Assembly: GCF_937616625.2 (NCBI RefSeq)
Contig: NC_065577.1
Coordinates: forward strand, 22,271,501-22,335,500
Direction of reading: 5' to 3'
Length of the DNA: 64,000 bases
Source of the DNA: Mercurialis annua
Taxonomy: Eukaryota > Streptophyta > Magnoliopsida > Malpighiales > Euphorbiaceae
A program made the position numbers and the translations under genes. This document shows, in pieces, positions 26,200-39,345 of this stretch (its first letter is position 1; each line of letters opens with the position of its first letter). The notes beneath the pieces are model-generated. The model was not told the origin of the DNA, ran no database searches, and saw only the letters and a list, made by a program, of their open reading frames with translations.

Positions 26200-26409
26200 T
26201 AGGTTATTACACAAAGAGTGTGTGAAAAGTGACGCTAGATTAGTATGTCGCTTCTCAAGTCTCTTTAACATGTCGTTCCGATTACCTAAGCATGAGCATG
26301 ATTAGGTTATATTACGCAAGGTGGGCGTGAAAAGTTGAGCTAGATTAGTATGTCGTGGCTAAAGGCTATTTAATGTGTCGTTCGAATTACATAAACATGG
26401 TTAGGTTAT
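26200..26409 (-). repeat. Satellite B array, block 5 (inverted, short)
   Basis: About two 99-bp units between the hAT-like element and the LTR remnant. The units carry an unusual AGCATGAGCATG duplication near 26290. Confidence 0.88.
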
Positions 26410-27021
26410 TGATAACGTTGTATATTTAGTAGGGGCGAAGGAACCTCGCCAAGAACGACCATGGCTAAGTCAAGCATTTTACCAACTGGTGTCGACATAG
26501 ACCACGAGACCTGGGGGGTCTCCGGATCGATGAACATTCGAGCATCATCCGAGACGCGTGCTTTTGGCAAGGTCGGATCGAAGATCCTGCCCGAGCTTCC
26601 TGACTTAAGAGAGGAATGCCCGACGTAGACAACCCGAGCTTCGAGATACACTCAAGCTCTGGACCTAGAGGATGGGAGTTTAGTTCAGACAGTCCGGGCT
26701 CTAAGCTTTATTCGAGTTCCGAGATCTAGCTAACGAGCACACTCACGTTTACCAGATTTGGGGACCACAGAAGATCCTCTGACAGGTGCGTGAGGAATGT
26801 TCCCTCCACCTGACACACCTAACAAACTGCGCCCCATACGGGGGATATTCTCCACGTAGGCATAACCAATTTCAGGGACCACACGAAGGACAGCCTGCCA
26901 GCAAGGCAAGGTTTTCTCCTAAACCCTAACTATATAAAGGGATTTAAGAGCAAACTCTAGGTAATTCTTTTCTACTCTATGAAAACCTTTCTCTTCTTTT
27001 CTTCTTCATTCATAGCCTTGT
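26410..27021 (+). mobile_element. LTR-like retrotransposon remnant
   Basis: This 612-bp non-satellite insertion starts TGATAACGTTG. It carries a TATA-like box at 26931-26938 (CTATATAAAGG), preceded by AAACCCTAA and followed by a pyrimidine-rich leader (CCTTTCTCTTCTTTTCTTC). This is the layout of the U3/R part of a plant gypsy-type LTR. No CA end or target duplication is visible and satellite resumes with part of a unit missing, so it is a truncated solo LTR or LTR fragment. An 81-codon minus-strand open frame within it resembles nothing and is not called. Confidence 0.5.
26929..26939 (+). promoter_or_regulatory. TATA-like box in LTR remnant
   Basis: ACTATATAAAG sits just upstream of a leader rich in C and T. 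It is the best promoter-like signal in the inverted satellite region and is probably the relic LTR promoter. Confidence 0.4.
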
Positions 27022-30000
27022 CGAAAAGTGACAATAGTATGGTTAGGTTATATTACGCAGAGTATGCGTGGAAAGTGACGCTAGATTAGTGTGTCGCATC
27101 TCAAGTCCCTTTAACGCGTCGTTCCGATTATCTAAGCATGATTAGGTAGTGTGCGTGAAAAGTCACGCTAGATTAGTATTTCCCGTCTCAAATCTCTTTA
27201 ACTCATCGTTACAAATACCTAAGCATGGTTTAATTATATTACGCAAAGTGTGCGTGAAAAGTGACGCTGGATTAGTATGTCGCGTCTCAAGTCTCTTTAA
27301 CTCGTCGTTCCGATTACCTAAGCATGGTTAGGTTATAATATGCAAAGTCTGTGTAAAACGTGACACTGGATTAGTATGGCGCGTCTCAAGTCTCTTTAAC
27401 GCGTCGTTTCGATTACCATGCTTATGTCACGTCACAAGTCTCTTTAACGCGTGTTCCGATTACCTAAGCATGGATACGTTATATTACGCAAAGCGTGCGT
27501 GAAAAGTGACGCTAGATTAGTATGTCGCGTCACAAGTCTCTCTAACGCGTCGTTCCTATTACCTAAGCAACATATTAGGATATATTACACAAAGTGTGCT
27601 TGAAAAGTGACGCTAAATTAGTATGTCGCGTCTCAAATCTCTTTAATGTGTCGTTCCGATTACCTAAGCATGGTTAGGTTATATTACGCAAAGTCTGCAT
27701 AAAACGTGACGCTAGATTAGTATGGCGTGCCTCAAGTCTCTTTAACGCGTCGTTTTGATTACCATGCTTATGTCGCGTCTCCAGTCTCTCTAACGCGTCG
27801 TTCCGATTACCTAAGCATGGTTTGGTTATATTACGCAAAGTGTGCGTGAAAAGTGACTCTTGATTAGTATGTCGCGTCTCAAGTCTCTTTAATGCGTCAT
27901 TCCGATTACCTAAGAATGGTTAGGTTATATTACACAAAGTGTGCGTGAAAAGTGACAATAGTAGTATGTCGCATCGCAAGTCTCTTTAGCGCGTCGTTCC
28001 GATTACCAAAGCATGGTTATGTTATATTACGCCAAGTACACGTTAAAAGTGTCGCTAGATTAGTATGTTGCTTCACAAGTCTCTTTAACGCGTTGTTACG
28101 ATTACCTAAGCATGCTTAAGTTATATTACGCAGTGTGCGTAGAAAGTGACGCTAGATTAGTGTGGCGCGTCGCAAGTATTTTTAACGCATCATTTAACTT
28201 TACAAGTCTCTCTAATACATCGTTCCGATTTCCTAAGCATGGTTAGGTTATATTACACATAGTTTGCGTGAAAAGTGATAATAGATTAGTATGTCGCGTC
28301 GCAAGTCTCTTGAACATGTCGTTCCGATTACCTAAGCATGGTGAGTTTATCTTTTGCAAAGTGTGCGTGAAAAATGACGGCCAAATTAGTACGCCGCGTC
28401 TGAAGTCTCATTAACACGTCGTTCCGATTACCTAAGCATGGCTAAGTTATATTACGCAAAGCGTGCGTAAAAAGTGACGCTAGAAGTATGGCGCGTTTCA
28501 TCGCGTCTTAAGTGTCTCTAACGCGTCGTTCTGATTACCTAAGCATGGTTTGGTTATATTACGCAAAGTGTGCATGAAAACTGACAATCAATTAGCATTT
28601 CGCGTTTCAAGTCTCTTTAACGCGTCGTTCCGATTACCTAAGCATTGTTTGGTTATATTATGCAAAGTGTGCGTGAAAAGTGACAATCAATTAGTATTTC
28701 TTGTCTCGGGTCTATTTAACGCGTCGTTCCGATTACCTAAGCATGGTTATTTTAGTGCGCGTTAAAAGTTTCGCTAGATTAGTATGTCACGTCACAAGTC
28801 TCTTTAACGAGTTATTACGATTACGTAAGCATGGTTAGGTTATATTACAATAAGAGTGCGTAAAAAATGACGCTAGATTAGTATGGCACGTCTCAAGTCT
28901 CTTCAACGCATCGTTTGAGTACCATGCTTATGTCACGTTACAAGTCTCTCAAACACGTCGTTCCAATTACCTAAGCATTTGTAGGTTGTATTACGCAAAT
29001 TGTGTGTGAAAAGTGACAATTGATTAGTATGTCGCGTCTCAAGTCACTTTAACGCGTCGTTCCGATTACCTAAGCATGGTTAGGTTATTTTACGCAAATT
29101 GTGCGTGAAAAGTGACGCTAGATTAGTATGTCGCGTCTCAATTCTCTTTTAACGCGTCGTTCCGATTACCTATACATGGTTAGGTTAATATTACGCAATG
29201 TGTGCGTGAAAACTGTCACTAGGTTAGTATGTCGCGTCTCAAGTCTCTTTAACGCGTCGTTCCGATTACATAAGCATAATTAGGTCACACTACGCAAAGT
29301 GTGCGTGAAACGTTATGCTAGATTAGTATGTCGCGTCTCATGTCTCTTTAACATGTCGTTTTGATTACTTAAGCATGGTTAGCTTACATTACGCAAAGAG
29401 TGCGTAAAAAGTGACACTGGATTAGTATGGCGCGTTTCAAGTCTCTTGGACGCGTCGTTTCGATTACCATGCTTATGTCGCGTCACAAGTATCTCTAACG
29501 CGTCGTTCTGATTATCTAAGCATGGTTAGGTTAGATTACGCAGAGTGTGCGTTGAAGCTAGATTAGTTTGTCGTATCTCAAGTCTCTTTAACGCATCGTT
29601 CCGATTATTTAAGCATGTTTAAGTTGTATTACGCAAAGTGTGCGTGAAAAGTGACGCTAGATTAGTATGTCACGTGTCAAGTCTATTTAACGTGTGTTCC
29701 GATTACCTAAGCATGGTTAGGTTGGAGTACGCAAAGTGTGCTTGAATAGTGACGCTAGATTAGTATGTCGCTTCTGAAGTCTCTTTAACGCGTCGTCCCG
29801 ATTACCTAAGCATTGTTAGGTTATTGTTCTGATTACCTAAGCATGGTTAGGTAGTGTGTGTGAAAAGTAACGCTAGATTAGTATGTCGCGTCTCAAGTCT
29901 CTTTAACTCGTCGTTTCGATTACCTAAGCGTGGTTTAGTTATATTGCGTAAAGTGTGTGTGAAAGGTGATGCTTGATTAGTATGTCGCTTTTCAAGTCTC

Positions 30001-32011
30001 TTTAACTCGTCGTTCCGATTACCTAAGCATGGTTAGGTTATATTACCCGAAGTCTGCGTAAAAAGTGACGCTAGATTAGTATGGCGCCTCTCAAGTCTCT
30101 TTAATGCGTCGTTTCGATAGCCATTCTAATGTTGCGTCACAAGTGTCTCTAACACGTCGTTTCGATTACCTAAGCAAGGTTTAGTTATATGCGCAAAGTG
30201 TGCGTGAAAAGTGACGCTAGATTAGTATGTCGCGTTTCAAATCTCTTTATCTCGTCGTTCCGATTACCTAAGCATGGTTAGGTCATATGGCGAAAAGTCT
30301 GCATAAAAAGTGTTGCCATATTAATACGTACGCGTCTCAAGTCTTTTTAACTCGTCGTTTCGATTGCCATGCTTATGTTGCGTCTCAAGTCTTGTTAACT
30401 CGTCGTTTCAATTGACATGCTTATGTTGCGTTTCAAGTCTTGTTAACTCGTCGTTTCGATTGCCATGCTTATGTCGCGTCCCAAGTCTCTCGAACGCGTC
30501 CTTCTTATTACCTAAGCATGGTTAAGTTATATTACGCAAAGTGTGCGTGAAAAGTTACGCTAGATTAGTATGTCGTGTCACAAGTCTCTCTAACGTGTCG
30601 TTTCGATTACCTAAGCATGTTTAGATTATATTGCTCAAAGTGTGCGTGAAAAGTTAAGCTAGATTAGTATGTCGCGTCTCAAGTCCCTTTAACACGTGTT
30701 CCTATTACCTAAGGTTAGGTTATACTACGCAAAGTGTGCGTGAAAAGTGACGCTTGATTAGTATGTCGCATCTCAAGTCTCTTTAACGCGTTGTTCCGAT
30801 TACCTAAGCATGGTTATGTTATTACGCCAAGTGCGCGTTAAAAGAGTCGCTAGATTAGTATGTCGCGTCACAAGTCTCTTTAACACTTGTTTACGATTAC
30901 CTAAGCATTGTTAAGTTATATTACGCAAAGTGTGAGTAAAACGTGACGCTAGATTAGTATAACGCGTCTCAAGAGTCTTTAACGCATCGTTTCGATTACC
31001 ATGCTTATGTCACGTTACAAGTCTCTCTAACATGTTGTTCCGATTACCAAAGCATGGTTAGGTTATATTACACAAAGTATGCGTGAAAAATGATAATAGA
31101 TTAGAATGTCGCGTCGCAAGTCTCTTTAACGTGTCGTTCTGATTACCTAAGCATAGTTAGGTGATATTACACAATGTGTGCGTGAAAACTGTTGCTAGGT
31201 TAGTATGTCGAGTCTCAAGTCTCTTTAACGCGTCGTTTCGATTACCTAATCATGGTTAGGTTTAATTATGCAAACTTTGCCTGAAAAGTGACAGCTAGAT
31301 TAGTATGTCGCGTCGCAAGTCTCTTTAACACGTCGTTCCGATTACCTAAGCATGGTTCGGATATATTACACAAAGCGTGCGCAAAAAGTGATGCTAGATT
31401 AGTATTGCACGTTTCGAGTCTCTTTAATTCGTCGTTTTGATTACTGTGCTTATGTCGCGTCAGAAGTGTCTCTAACGCGCCGTTCTGATTACCTAAGCAT
31501 GGTTAGATTATATTACGGAAAATGTACATGAAAAGTGACAATAGATTAGTTTGTCGTGTCTCAAGTCTTTTTAACGCGTCGTTCCGGTTACCTAGGCATG
31601 CTTAGTTTATTTTACGCAAGGTGTGCGTGAAAAGTAACGCTAGATTAGTACGTCGCGTCTCAAGTCTCTTTAATGCGTATTCCGATTACCTAAGCATGGT
31701 TAGAATATATTACGCAAAGTGTACGTGAAAAGTGACGCTAGATTAGTATGTCGCGTCTCAAGTCACATTAATGCGTCTTTCCGATTACCTAAGCATGGTT
31801 ATATTACGCAAAGTGTGCGTGAAAAACGATGCTAGATTAGTATGTCTCTACTCAAGTCTCTTCAACGCGACGTTCCGAATTCGTAAGCATGGTTTGGTTA
31901 TATTACGCAAAGTTTGCGTGAAAAGTGACGCTAGATTAGTATGTCGCATCTCAAGTCTCTTTAACTCGCCGTTTCGATTACCTGAACATGGTTAGGTTAT
32001 AAGCAAAGTCT
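27022..32011 (-). repeat. Satellite B array, block 6 (inverted)
   Basis: About fifty inverted 99-bp units with 48-bp units interspersed. The block ends by direct fusion to + oriented satellite at 32011/32012 (AAGCAAAGTCT joined to ACTTAGGTAATCAG), with no spacer. Variants such as AACTCGTCG and GTCGCTTCTCAAG recur in clusters, indicating local amplification. No gene seen. Confidence 0.92.
30349..30492 (-). repeat. Three consecutive 48-bp short units of satellite B
   Basis: Units at 30349-30396, 30397-30444 and 30445-30492, each starting AACTCGTCGTTTC and containing the CATGCTTATG junction of the short unit. Elsewhere short units occur singly between 99-bp units. Here the short form is itself tandemly amplified, with shared variants (AACTCG, CTTGTT) showing a recent local origin. 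Confidence 0.85.
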
Positions 32012-34583
32012 ACTTAGGTAATCAGAACGACGCATTAAAGAGACTTGAGACGCGCGACATATTAATCTAGCATCACTTTTCACGCACACTCTGCGTAAAA
32101 TAACCTAACCATGCTTAGGTAATTGAAACGAAGCGTTATAGAGACTTGAGACGCGACATACTAATATCACTTTTCACGCACACTTTGCGTAATATAACCT
32201 AACCATGATTTGGTAATTGAAACGACATGTTAAAGAGACGTGTAACGTGACATAAGCATGGTAATCTAAACGACGCGTTAAAGAGACTTGAGACGCGCCA
32301 TACTAATCTAGCGTCACTTTTTACGCACACATTGCGTAATATTACCTAACCATGCTTTGGTAATCGGACCTAACCTGCTTAGGTAATCGGAACAAGGCGT
32401 TATAAAGACTTGATACGCGACATACTAATCCATTGTAACTTTTCACGCACACTTTGCGTAATATAACCTAACCATTCTTTGGTAATCAGAATGACGTGTT
32501 AAAGAGACTTGTAACGTGACATAAGCATGGTAATCGAAACGACGCGTTAAAGAGACTTGAGACGTGTCATACTAATCCAGCGTCACTTTTTACGCACACA
32601 TTGCGTAATACAACTTAACTGTACTTTGGTAACCGTAACGACGTGTTAAAGAGACATGTGTAGCGACATGAGCATGGTAATTGAAACAACGCGTTAAAGA
32701 GACTTATGACGCGACATACTAATCTACTGTCACTTTTCACGCACACTTTGCATAATATAATCTAGCCATGCTTAGGTAATCCAAACGACGCATTAAAGAG
32801 ACTTGAGACGCGACATAATAAACTAGCGTCACTTTTCATGCACACTTTGCGTAATATAATATAACCATGCTTAGGTAATTGGAACAACGCGTTAGAGAGA
32901 CTTGTGATGTGACATACTAATCTAGCGTCACTTTTTACGCAAACTTTGCATAATATAACCTAACCATGTTTAGGTAATCAGAACGACGCGTTAAAGTCAC
33001 TTGAGACGCGCCATACTAATTTAGCGTCACTTTGTACTCGCACTTTGTGTAATATAGCCTAACCATGCTTAGGTTATCGGAAAGACGCCTTAAATTAACT
33101 TGAGACACGACATACTAATCTAGCGTCACTTTTCACGCACACCTTGCGTAATATAACCATACCATGCTTAGGTAATAGGAACAACGCGTTAAATAGACTT
33201 GAGACGCGACATACTAATCTATTGTCATTATTCACGCACACTTTGCGTAATATAACCTAACCATGTTTAGGAAATAGGAACGACGCGTTAAAGAGACTTG
33301 AGAAGTGACATACTAATTTATTTTCACTTTTCATGCACAATTTGTGTAATATAATGTAACCATGCTTAGGTAATCGGAACGACGCGTTACAGAGACTTGT
33401 AATGCTACATAAGCAAGGTAATCGAAACGACGCATTAAAGAGACTTGATATGCGACATACCAATCTAGCGTTACTTTTCATGCACGCTTTGTGTAATATA
33501 ACCAAACCATGCTTAGGTAATTAGAACAACGCGATAAAGAGAATTGAGACGCGACATACTAATCTAGCGTCACTTTTCACGCACACTTTGCGTAGTATAA
33601 CCTAACCATGCTTAGGTAATCAGAACGACGTGTTAGAGAGCCTTGAGAAGCGATATACTAATCTAGCGTCACTTTTCACGTACACTCTGTGCAATATAAC
33701 ATAACCATGCTTAGGTAATCGGAACGACGCGTTAGAGAGACTTGTGACGCGACATAAGCATGGTAATCGAAACGACACATACCTAACCATACTTAGGAAA
33801 TCACAACCACGTGTTAGAGAGACTTTTCACGTGATATACTAATCTAGCGTCACTTTTCACGCACACTTTGACCTAACCATGCTTAGATAATTGGAACGTT
33901 AAAGAGACCTGAGACGCGATATACTAATCTAGCGTCACTTTTCAAGCACACTTTGGTTAATCTAACCTAACCAAGCTTAGATAATCGGAACGACGCGATA
34001 GAGACACTTGTGACGCGACATAAGCATGGTAAGCAAAACAACGCGTTAAAGAAACTTAAAACGCGCCATACTAATCTGGTGTCACTTTTTACGCACTCTT
34101 TGCGTAATATATCGTAACCGTGCTTAGGTAATCGGAACGACGTGTCAAGAGACTTGAGACGTAACGTACTAATCTACCGTAATTTTTCACGCACACTTTG
34201 CGTAATATAATCTCCATGCTTAGGTAATCGGAACGACACGTTAAAGAGGCTTGAGACGCGACATACTAATCAAGCGACAGTTTTCACGCACACATGTAAT
34301 ATAACCTAACCATGCATAGGTAATCGGAACGACACAAAGAGACTTGAGACATGACATACTAATCTAGCGTCACTTTTCACGGACACTACCTAACCATGCT
34401 TAGATAATCGGAACGACGTGTTAAAGAGACTTGAGACGCGACACACTAATCTAGCATCACTTTTCACGCAGACTTTGCGTAATATAACCTAACAATGCTT
34501 GGGTAATCGGAACCACGCGTTAAAGAGACTTCAGACGCGACATACTAATCTAGTGTCTCTTTTCACGCACACTTTGTGTAATA
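32012..34583 (+). repeat. Satellite B array, block 7 (+ orientation)
   Basis: Return to + orientation. It holds 99-bp units with 48-bp units near 32250, 32520, 32670, 33400, 33750 and 34020, and several truncated copies around 33780-33900 and 34340-34400. The block is interrupted at 34584 by a MITE. Confidence 0.92.
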
Positions 34584-34864
34584 CTCCCTCCGTCCCAATA
34601 GAGTTGTCCACTTTGAGAAATTTTTTTGTCCCAAAACTCTTGTCCACTTTCAAAAAGTAACTAACTTTTACCCTCAATTTTCTATATTACTCTTATTTAA
34701 AATCCACTAATGAGTAAATTGAAAGTAAATTATAAGTGGACCCTATATTAAATAGGGGCATGACAAGAAAGTAAGGAAAAGTTTACAAACTCCATAAATA
34801 ATAATTACTTTTCTTAAACTATGTGATAAAGGCAAAGTGGACAACTCTATTGGGACGGAGGGAG
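34584..34864. mobile_element. Stowaway-type MITE (Tc1/mariner, 281 bp)
   Basis: Terminal inverted repeats are exact over the first 17 bases: CTCCCTCCGTCCCAATA at the left, TATTGGGACGGAGGGAG at the right. The element is flanked by TA on both sides (34582-34583 and 34865-34866), the Tc1/mariner target duplication. Subterminal repeats extend further (GAGTTGTCCACTTTG and CAAAGTGGACAACTC). The interior is A/T-rich and non-coding, so a Mariner-like transposase would be needed in trans. The CTCCCTCCGTCCC start is the signature of plant Stowaway families. Confidence 0.95.
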
Positions 34865-35108
34865 TATAACCTAACCATGCTTAGGTATTCGGAACACGCG
34901 TTAAAGAGATTTAAGACGTGACATACTAATCTAGCGTCACTTGTCACACACACTTTGCGTAATATAACCTAACCATGCTTAGGTAATCGGAACGACACGT
35001 TAAAGAGACTTGAGACACGACATACTAATCTAGCTTCAATTTTCACGCACACTCTGCGTAATCTAACCTAACCATGCTTAGATAATCATAACGACGCGTT
35101 AGAGACAC
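34865..35108 (+). repeat. Satellite B array, block 8 (right edge)
   Basis: The last two to three + oriented units. The array ends inside a unit at GACGCGTTAGAGACACTA, where unrelated A/T-rich sequence begins. Confidence 0.88.
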
Positions 35109-38100
35109 TATCCTAAACCATAATTATTCAATCAAATGACTATAACCTCGTATACAACGAGAGATCACTACGATTAATTCACCTCGACCAGATTGTTAGT
35201 TATGCTCTAACATTTTATATTCAAAAAAAATTTACTTTTCTTTAAAAGACTATATGTCTTACACTTCCTTTTTATATTCAATAGTCAAAATGCTTTACCG
35301 TCGAAAAACCATAAGTTTTGTGAACCCTTGAAAATTTTCAAAATATTCGCATTTTAAATTCACAGATTTTTCTTACTCTAAAATAAGTTTGCAAATTTTT
35401 TTGAAACAGTTCAACTGACAAAATTTATGTTATCTTTAAACCAAACTTACTAGAAAATAAATTTATCTTTTTCTCAAAAATACACAAACCGTGGAAAAAT
35501 CCTTTGTATTAAAATACACATTGATGTTTCAAACATCCAAAATTTAATTCGCTTCTAAATTTTTTCAAACAAAAACACAATTTGAAGAATCGTTCAACCG
35601 AAAAATTTATTATTCCTTTTGAATCAAATTTGGCAAAATTTATTTCTTTCCTCAGAAGGGTAAAAGTTTAACAACGCAAATCTCTTTATTTATGAAAATA
35701 ATTTTACATCCATTTACCCAAAGTAATTGGACAAAATCTAATCTGAAAGATAAAGTCTCGTTAAAACAAAAATATAATGTATACACACACATGGAGCATA
35801 ACCAACATCCTTAATCCACAATTCCTTAAATCACAAATCGGAAATTATCACGAACACTTCCTAATTTGAATCTAACCATACACCGCACATGGCACAACTA
35901 TATCTCGAGCGCAACCTCAAATTCATTTTCACTTCTTATGAAACACATGATTCTGACAATAAAAACTGATATCTAACAACGTAATCCTCCAAAATCCATC
36001 ACCATCATCACAAATAATTTGTCTAGCTACCTTTCTATAACAGTTTCAAAATCATTTGAAATCCAACAACTTTATAAATAAGTTTATCACAATGTGACTC
36101 GCGAGTTCGTTTCAAAACATCATTCTCAAAATACTTTATCAATAAAATCCATTTTACATAATTGTGCGTCAGGGTGATGACATCTCTCATCTTCAAAGAG
36201 TTGCATCCAACACTAATCATTTCTATGCACGTGATGCATGTACTATTATGCATGTATTTATTATTGTTTTATCTTTTATTTAGTGAACATACTTAGTGAT
36301 CCATGGAATCGTATTCGTGACATTCAAAATGCATGTTTATGATATGTCTGGGCACAATTACGTATTTAAAATATTTCAAATGTTTTAAAAAAATCAACCT
36401 CTGAAATCAATTTCTCAAAAATATTTGCTAGACGTTACACTCTGTGAGATGTGCATTCGATAACCTCAAAATATTTCTCAAACTCCATACTTGAAATCTA
36501 ACAACATTCGATTATAACAACTCAACCTGATATCTTTGTTAAAAACTCTACGTATAAAGAAGTATCCAACTAGCTACAACCAAAATGAACTTATACCTAG
36601 CGGAAATAACACATCAAATTCGTTCCTACGAAACCTACCGCCAGTTCTCGCATCACATCATTAACATGATGAGAACACCAGTATATTAATACACTGATCT
36701 ATCTTCTCGGTTCGGAATTTTCAATATCCTTTTCAGGATAATTAGAAACTATCTTCCATTCCAAGGGAGTACATCCCTTATCTTCCTCGATATCGAAACC
36801 CAAAGATCTCGATTCATTAAAAAACCATATAGCAAACCCGGCTTAACCCAAAGCTGAACTAGATCAAAACAAGGTCTAAACAAAAGTTCGTCTCACAATC
36901 AAATCAACATCAAGGTAAGCTAACCATGACCACGTGAAGAAGTCATCTTACCTGTTGCTCCGCACGAAGAGGCAAATCAAGAACAATCAACTTAGTTCAG
37001 CAGACATGCAAGTTACAGAGAGCAAATTATTTCAACAAGATTACTAGTTCTGCAAACCATAAACAACGTAAGCATGCCATTCGGCAAAACAACTCACTCA
37101 TTCTTAAAGACAATTAACAAGACATGATACAACAAACTTTGAATTTCATAACGAACTCACCCTGTAATAATTCATCTTTCAAGAGTACGCTTCTAATTCA
37201 TTTTGAAATTTAAAGTCAACCACAAAACTTCCAAATTTTGTTGAGCCCCACGGTTAAAACAAAATCAATATTTGTAAAAGTCTCTTCTTATAAATTAATT
37301 GCTTTGAAAAGAATACCCAAGTATCTCAGTCCATGAAACCATCGAGTTAGCTGAGTCATTACAACTACCAAGCTCAACTCCTAAATTTGGGTGACCCAGT
37401 CGAACCCAAAACAACCGTTTATAAAACAAAACATTTGTAAGTTCGAGAAAATGCACTCAAATAAAATTTCCATTCTTTCAAAATTAGGAGCTCTACATAA
37501 TCCAACCGTTAAACAGCAATTCAAAAACTCAAGTGAGAAATTTTTAATCTCAAACAACCACTTCGTAAATCCCAAAAAATCAAAATATTGACATACTACA
37601 TCATGGTCAAATAACTTCAACGTTAAATTCTCAAATCAATGACATCTCTTAAAAATATCTTTTCGAAATCATCATTTGTTAACACTAAACCAAACATTAT
37701 ATTTCAAAACACAAGAAATTTCTTTTTACTGGCCACTTAATAAAATCAAACCCTTAAAGAATTAAAAGTCAAACTTCTCTTATGATTTTGTGTTGAAACA
37801 CAAATCGGATAAAACAATACTCTGAATGAAAATCTTTAAAACAACATGTGATCAAACAATGTATGACCACCAAAACCCGTTTTAAAGTTAAACCCAAAAT
37901 CTTTTTAAATAAAAAAATAATGCTAACGCCAAACATACGCCACATTTAAAATCAACAATCGATGCCAAAGCCAAAATGTACTTTATTAAAAAGTCAAAAG
38001 CAATTCAACGCATCATGTAAAATAGTTGTAACCATACCATATACTCAAAATTGTATCAGGTATAAGCGCCAAAATTAATCAAACAACATCATCATACCCG

Positions 38101-38442
38101 AGTATGAATTTAGAAAAATTTACAAACCTAAGATTTCCCGAGAAATCGAAAGCAATTATAATCACCCAAGTGAAATAACCTCAACATGATAGAACACAGC
38201 AAATAACATCCAAGTGAAATTAATTATCAATCATAGCAGCAACACTAAATAATGACTGACACACATCACCTATAGGATGTAGGCTGAAAGTTTGAAAATA
38301 AAAGATGACGTTTCAAAAGACAAGATATGAATCCTAATTCTGCAGTAGTTCCTAAGACACGACATCAACTTATCATGCCAAACTAATAAACACATAACAT
38401 GCATAAGGCCTTGGTTTGAAACCAAAGCTGTGATACCAACTT
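35109..38442 (-). mobile_element. Non-coding interior of a minus-strand gypsy-type element (probable)
   Basis: This 3.3-kb A/T-rich stretch contains no convincing gag or pol: the longest frames are under 80 codons and resemble nothing. It ends at a primer binding site adjoining a minus-oriented LTR, so at least its right part is the 5' untranslated interior of that element, read right to left. A short segment near 37310-37420 (TTAGCTGAGTCATT, CAACTACCAAGCTC) resembles part of the LTR at 42690-42790, so a second, diverged LTR piece may be included. No left LTR or target duplication was found. Whether the whole stretch is one element is inference. Confidence 0.45.
38427..38438 (-). other. Primer binding site of the minus-strand gypsy-type element
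   Basis: The minus strand reads TGGTATCACAGC four bases beyond the LTR end. This resembles the initiator-tRNA-Met binding site TGGTATCAGAGC used to prime minus-strand DNA synthesis by many plant LTR elements. Its position shows that the LTR at 38443-44177 is the 5' LTR and that the interior lies to the left. Confidence 0.7.
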
Positions 38443-39280
38443 TGTCAGGACCCAATTTCATGAATCGCGACCGGCGCTAGGGTATGGGTATGGTTGTACC
38501 GAAACCCGCAGCTAGCCTTGCAGATAACAAACCTTTATCATTAACAACATTGTACCTGCATAAACCCACATGCTCGGGGGCAACCGAGACTCATACCTAG
38601 TATAGCAGATTATATTTACAACATATAAATAATAAATGCTCGGTCAACTCCGAGTCTCTAACACGACATAAACATTAAATAACCAAAGTTAATATAATAA
38701 TACTGATCGACAAATAATCCAATTTAGTTAATCTGACAACAAGTACTACAACAAGTAAGACTTCTAATTACTACTGCGGTCTAAGAGTAAAATCACTTCA
38801 ATAACTTTAATAAAATAAAGTAAGACCTCCTAGGAAATAAAGAATCGGAGACTAGTTGACTCGCCCAAATCATAACCCTGGAAAAATTGGGAAAACAACG
38901 GGGTCAGATATACTGAGATGAGTTCATACAACTATTTACATTTATTAAGTGAAAACCTTTAAAAACCTTAAAACATTTGTAAAGCAATTTATCGTTATAG
39001 ATAAGCATTGAAACCCTAAACCACAAATAATCAAAACCCAGTTGTCGTGTCGGTGAGACGTATCTCCACAACCGATCCCCGATTGTCACTCAAATAAACA
39101 CGTGAGTCCTAGGAGACGTATCTTCCACCGGCGCCCTCACTAAGGCGAGACGTATCTCGAATCTACCTCAATACCATATGATCATATACCGGTGCGCACC
39201 CAGTCTCGATGATGCCCATCGAGTAGCCCGTTCCAATTCAAATCTATAATGTCAAAAACAGTTCGAAAGCTGTATATACA

Positions 39281-39345
<65 letters not shown>

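Noticed and set aside
26406..26651. 81-codon minus-strand frame
   Set aside because: It lies across the satellite/LTR-remnant border and in the U3-like region. No family resemblance.
215..35108. CRISPR-like regular repeat array
   Set aside because: The repeats are directly adjacent 99-bp units without unique spacers, in a plant nuclear context. There are no cas genes.
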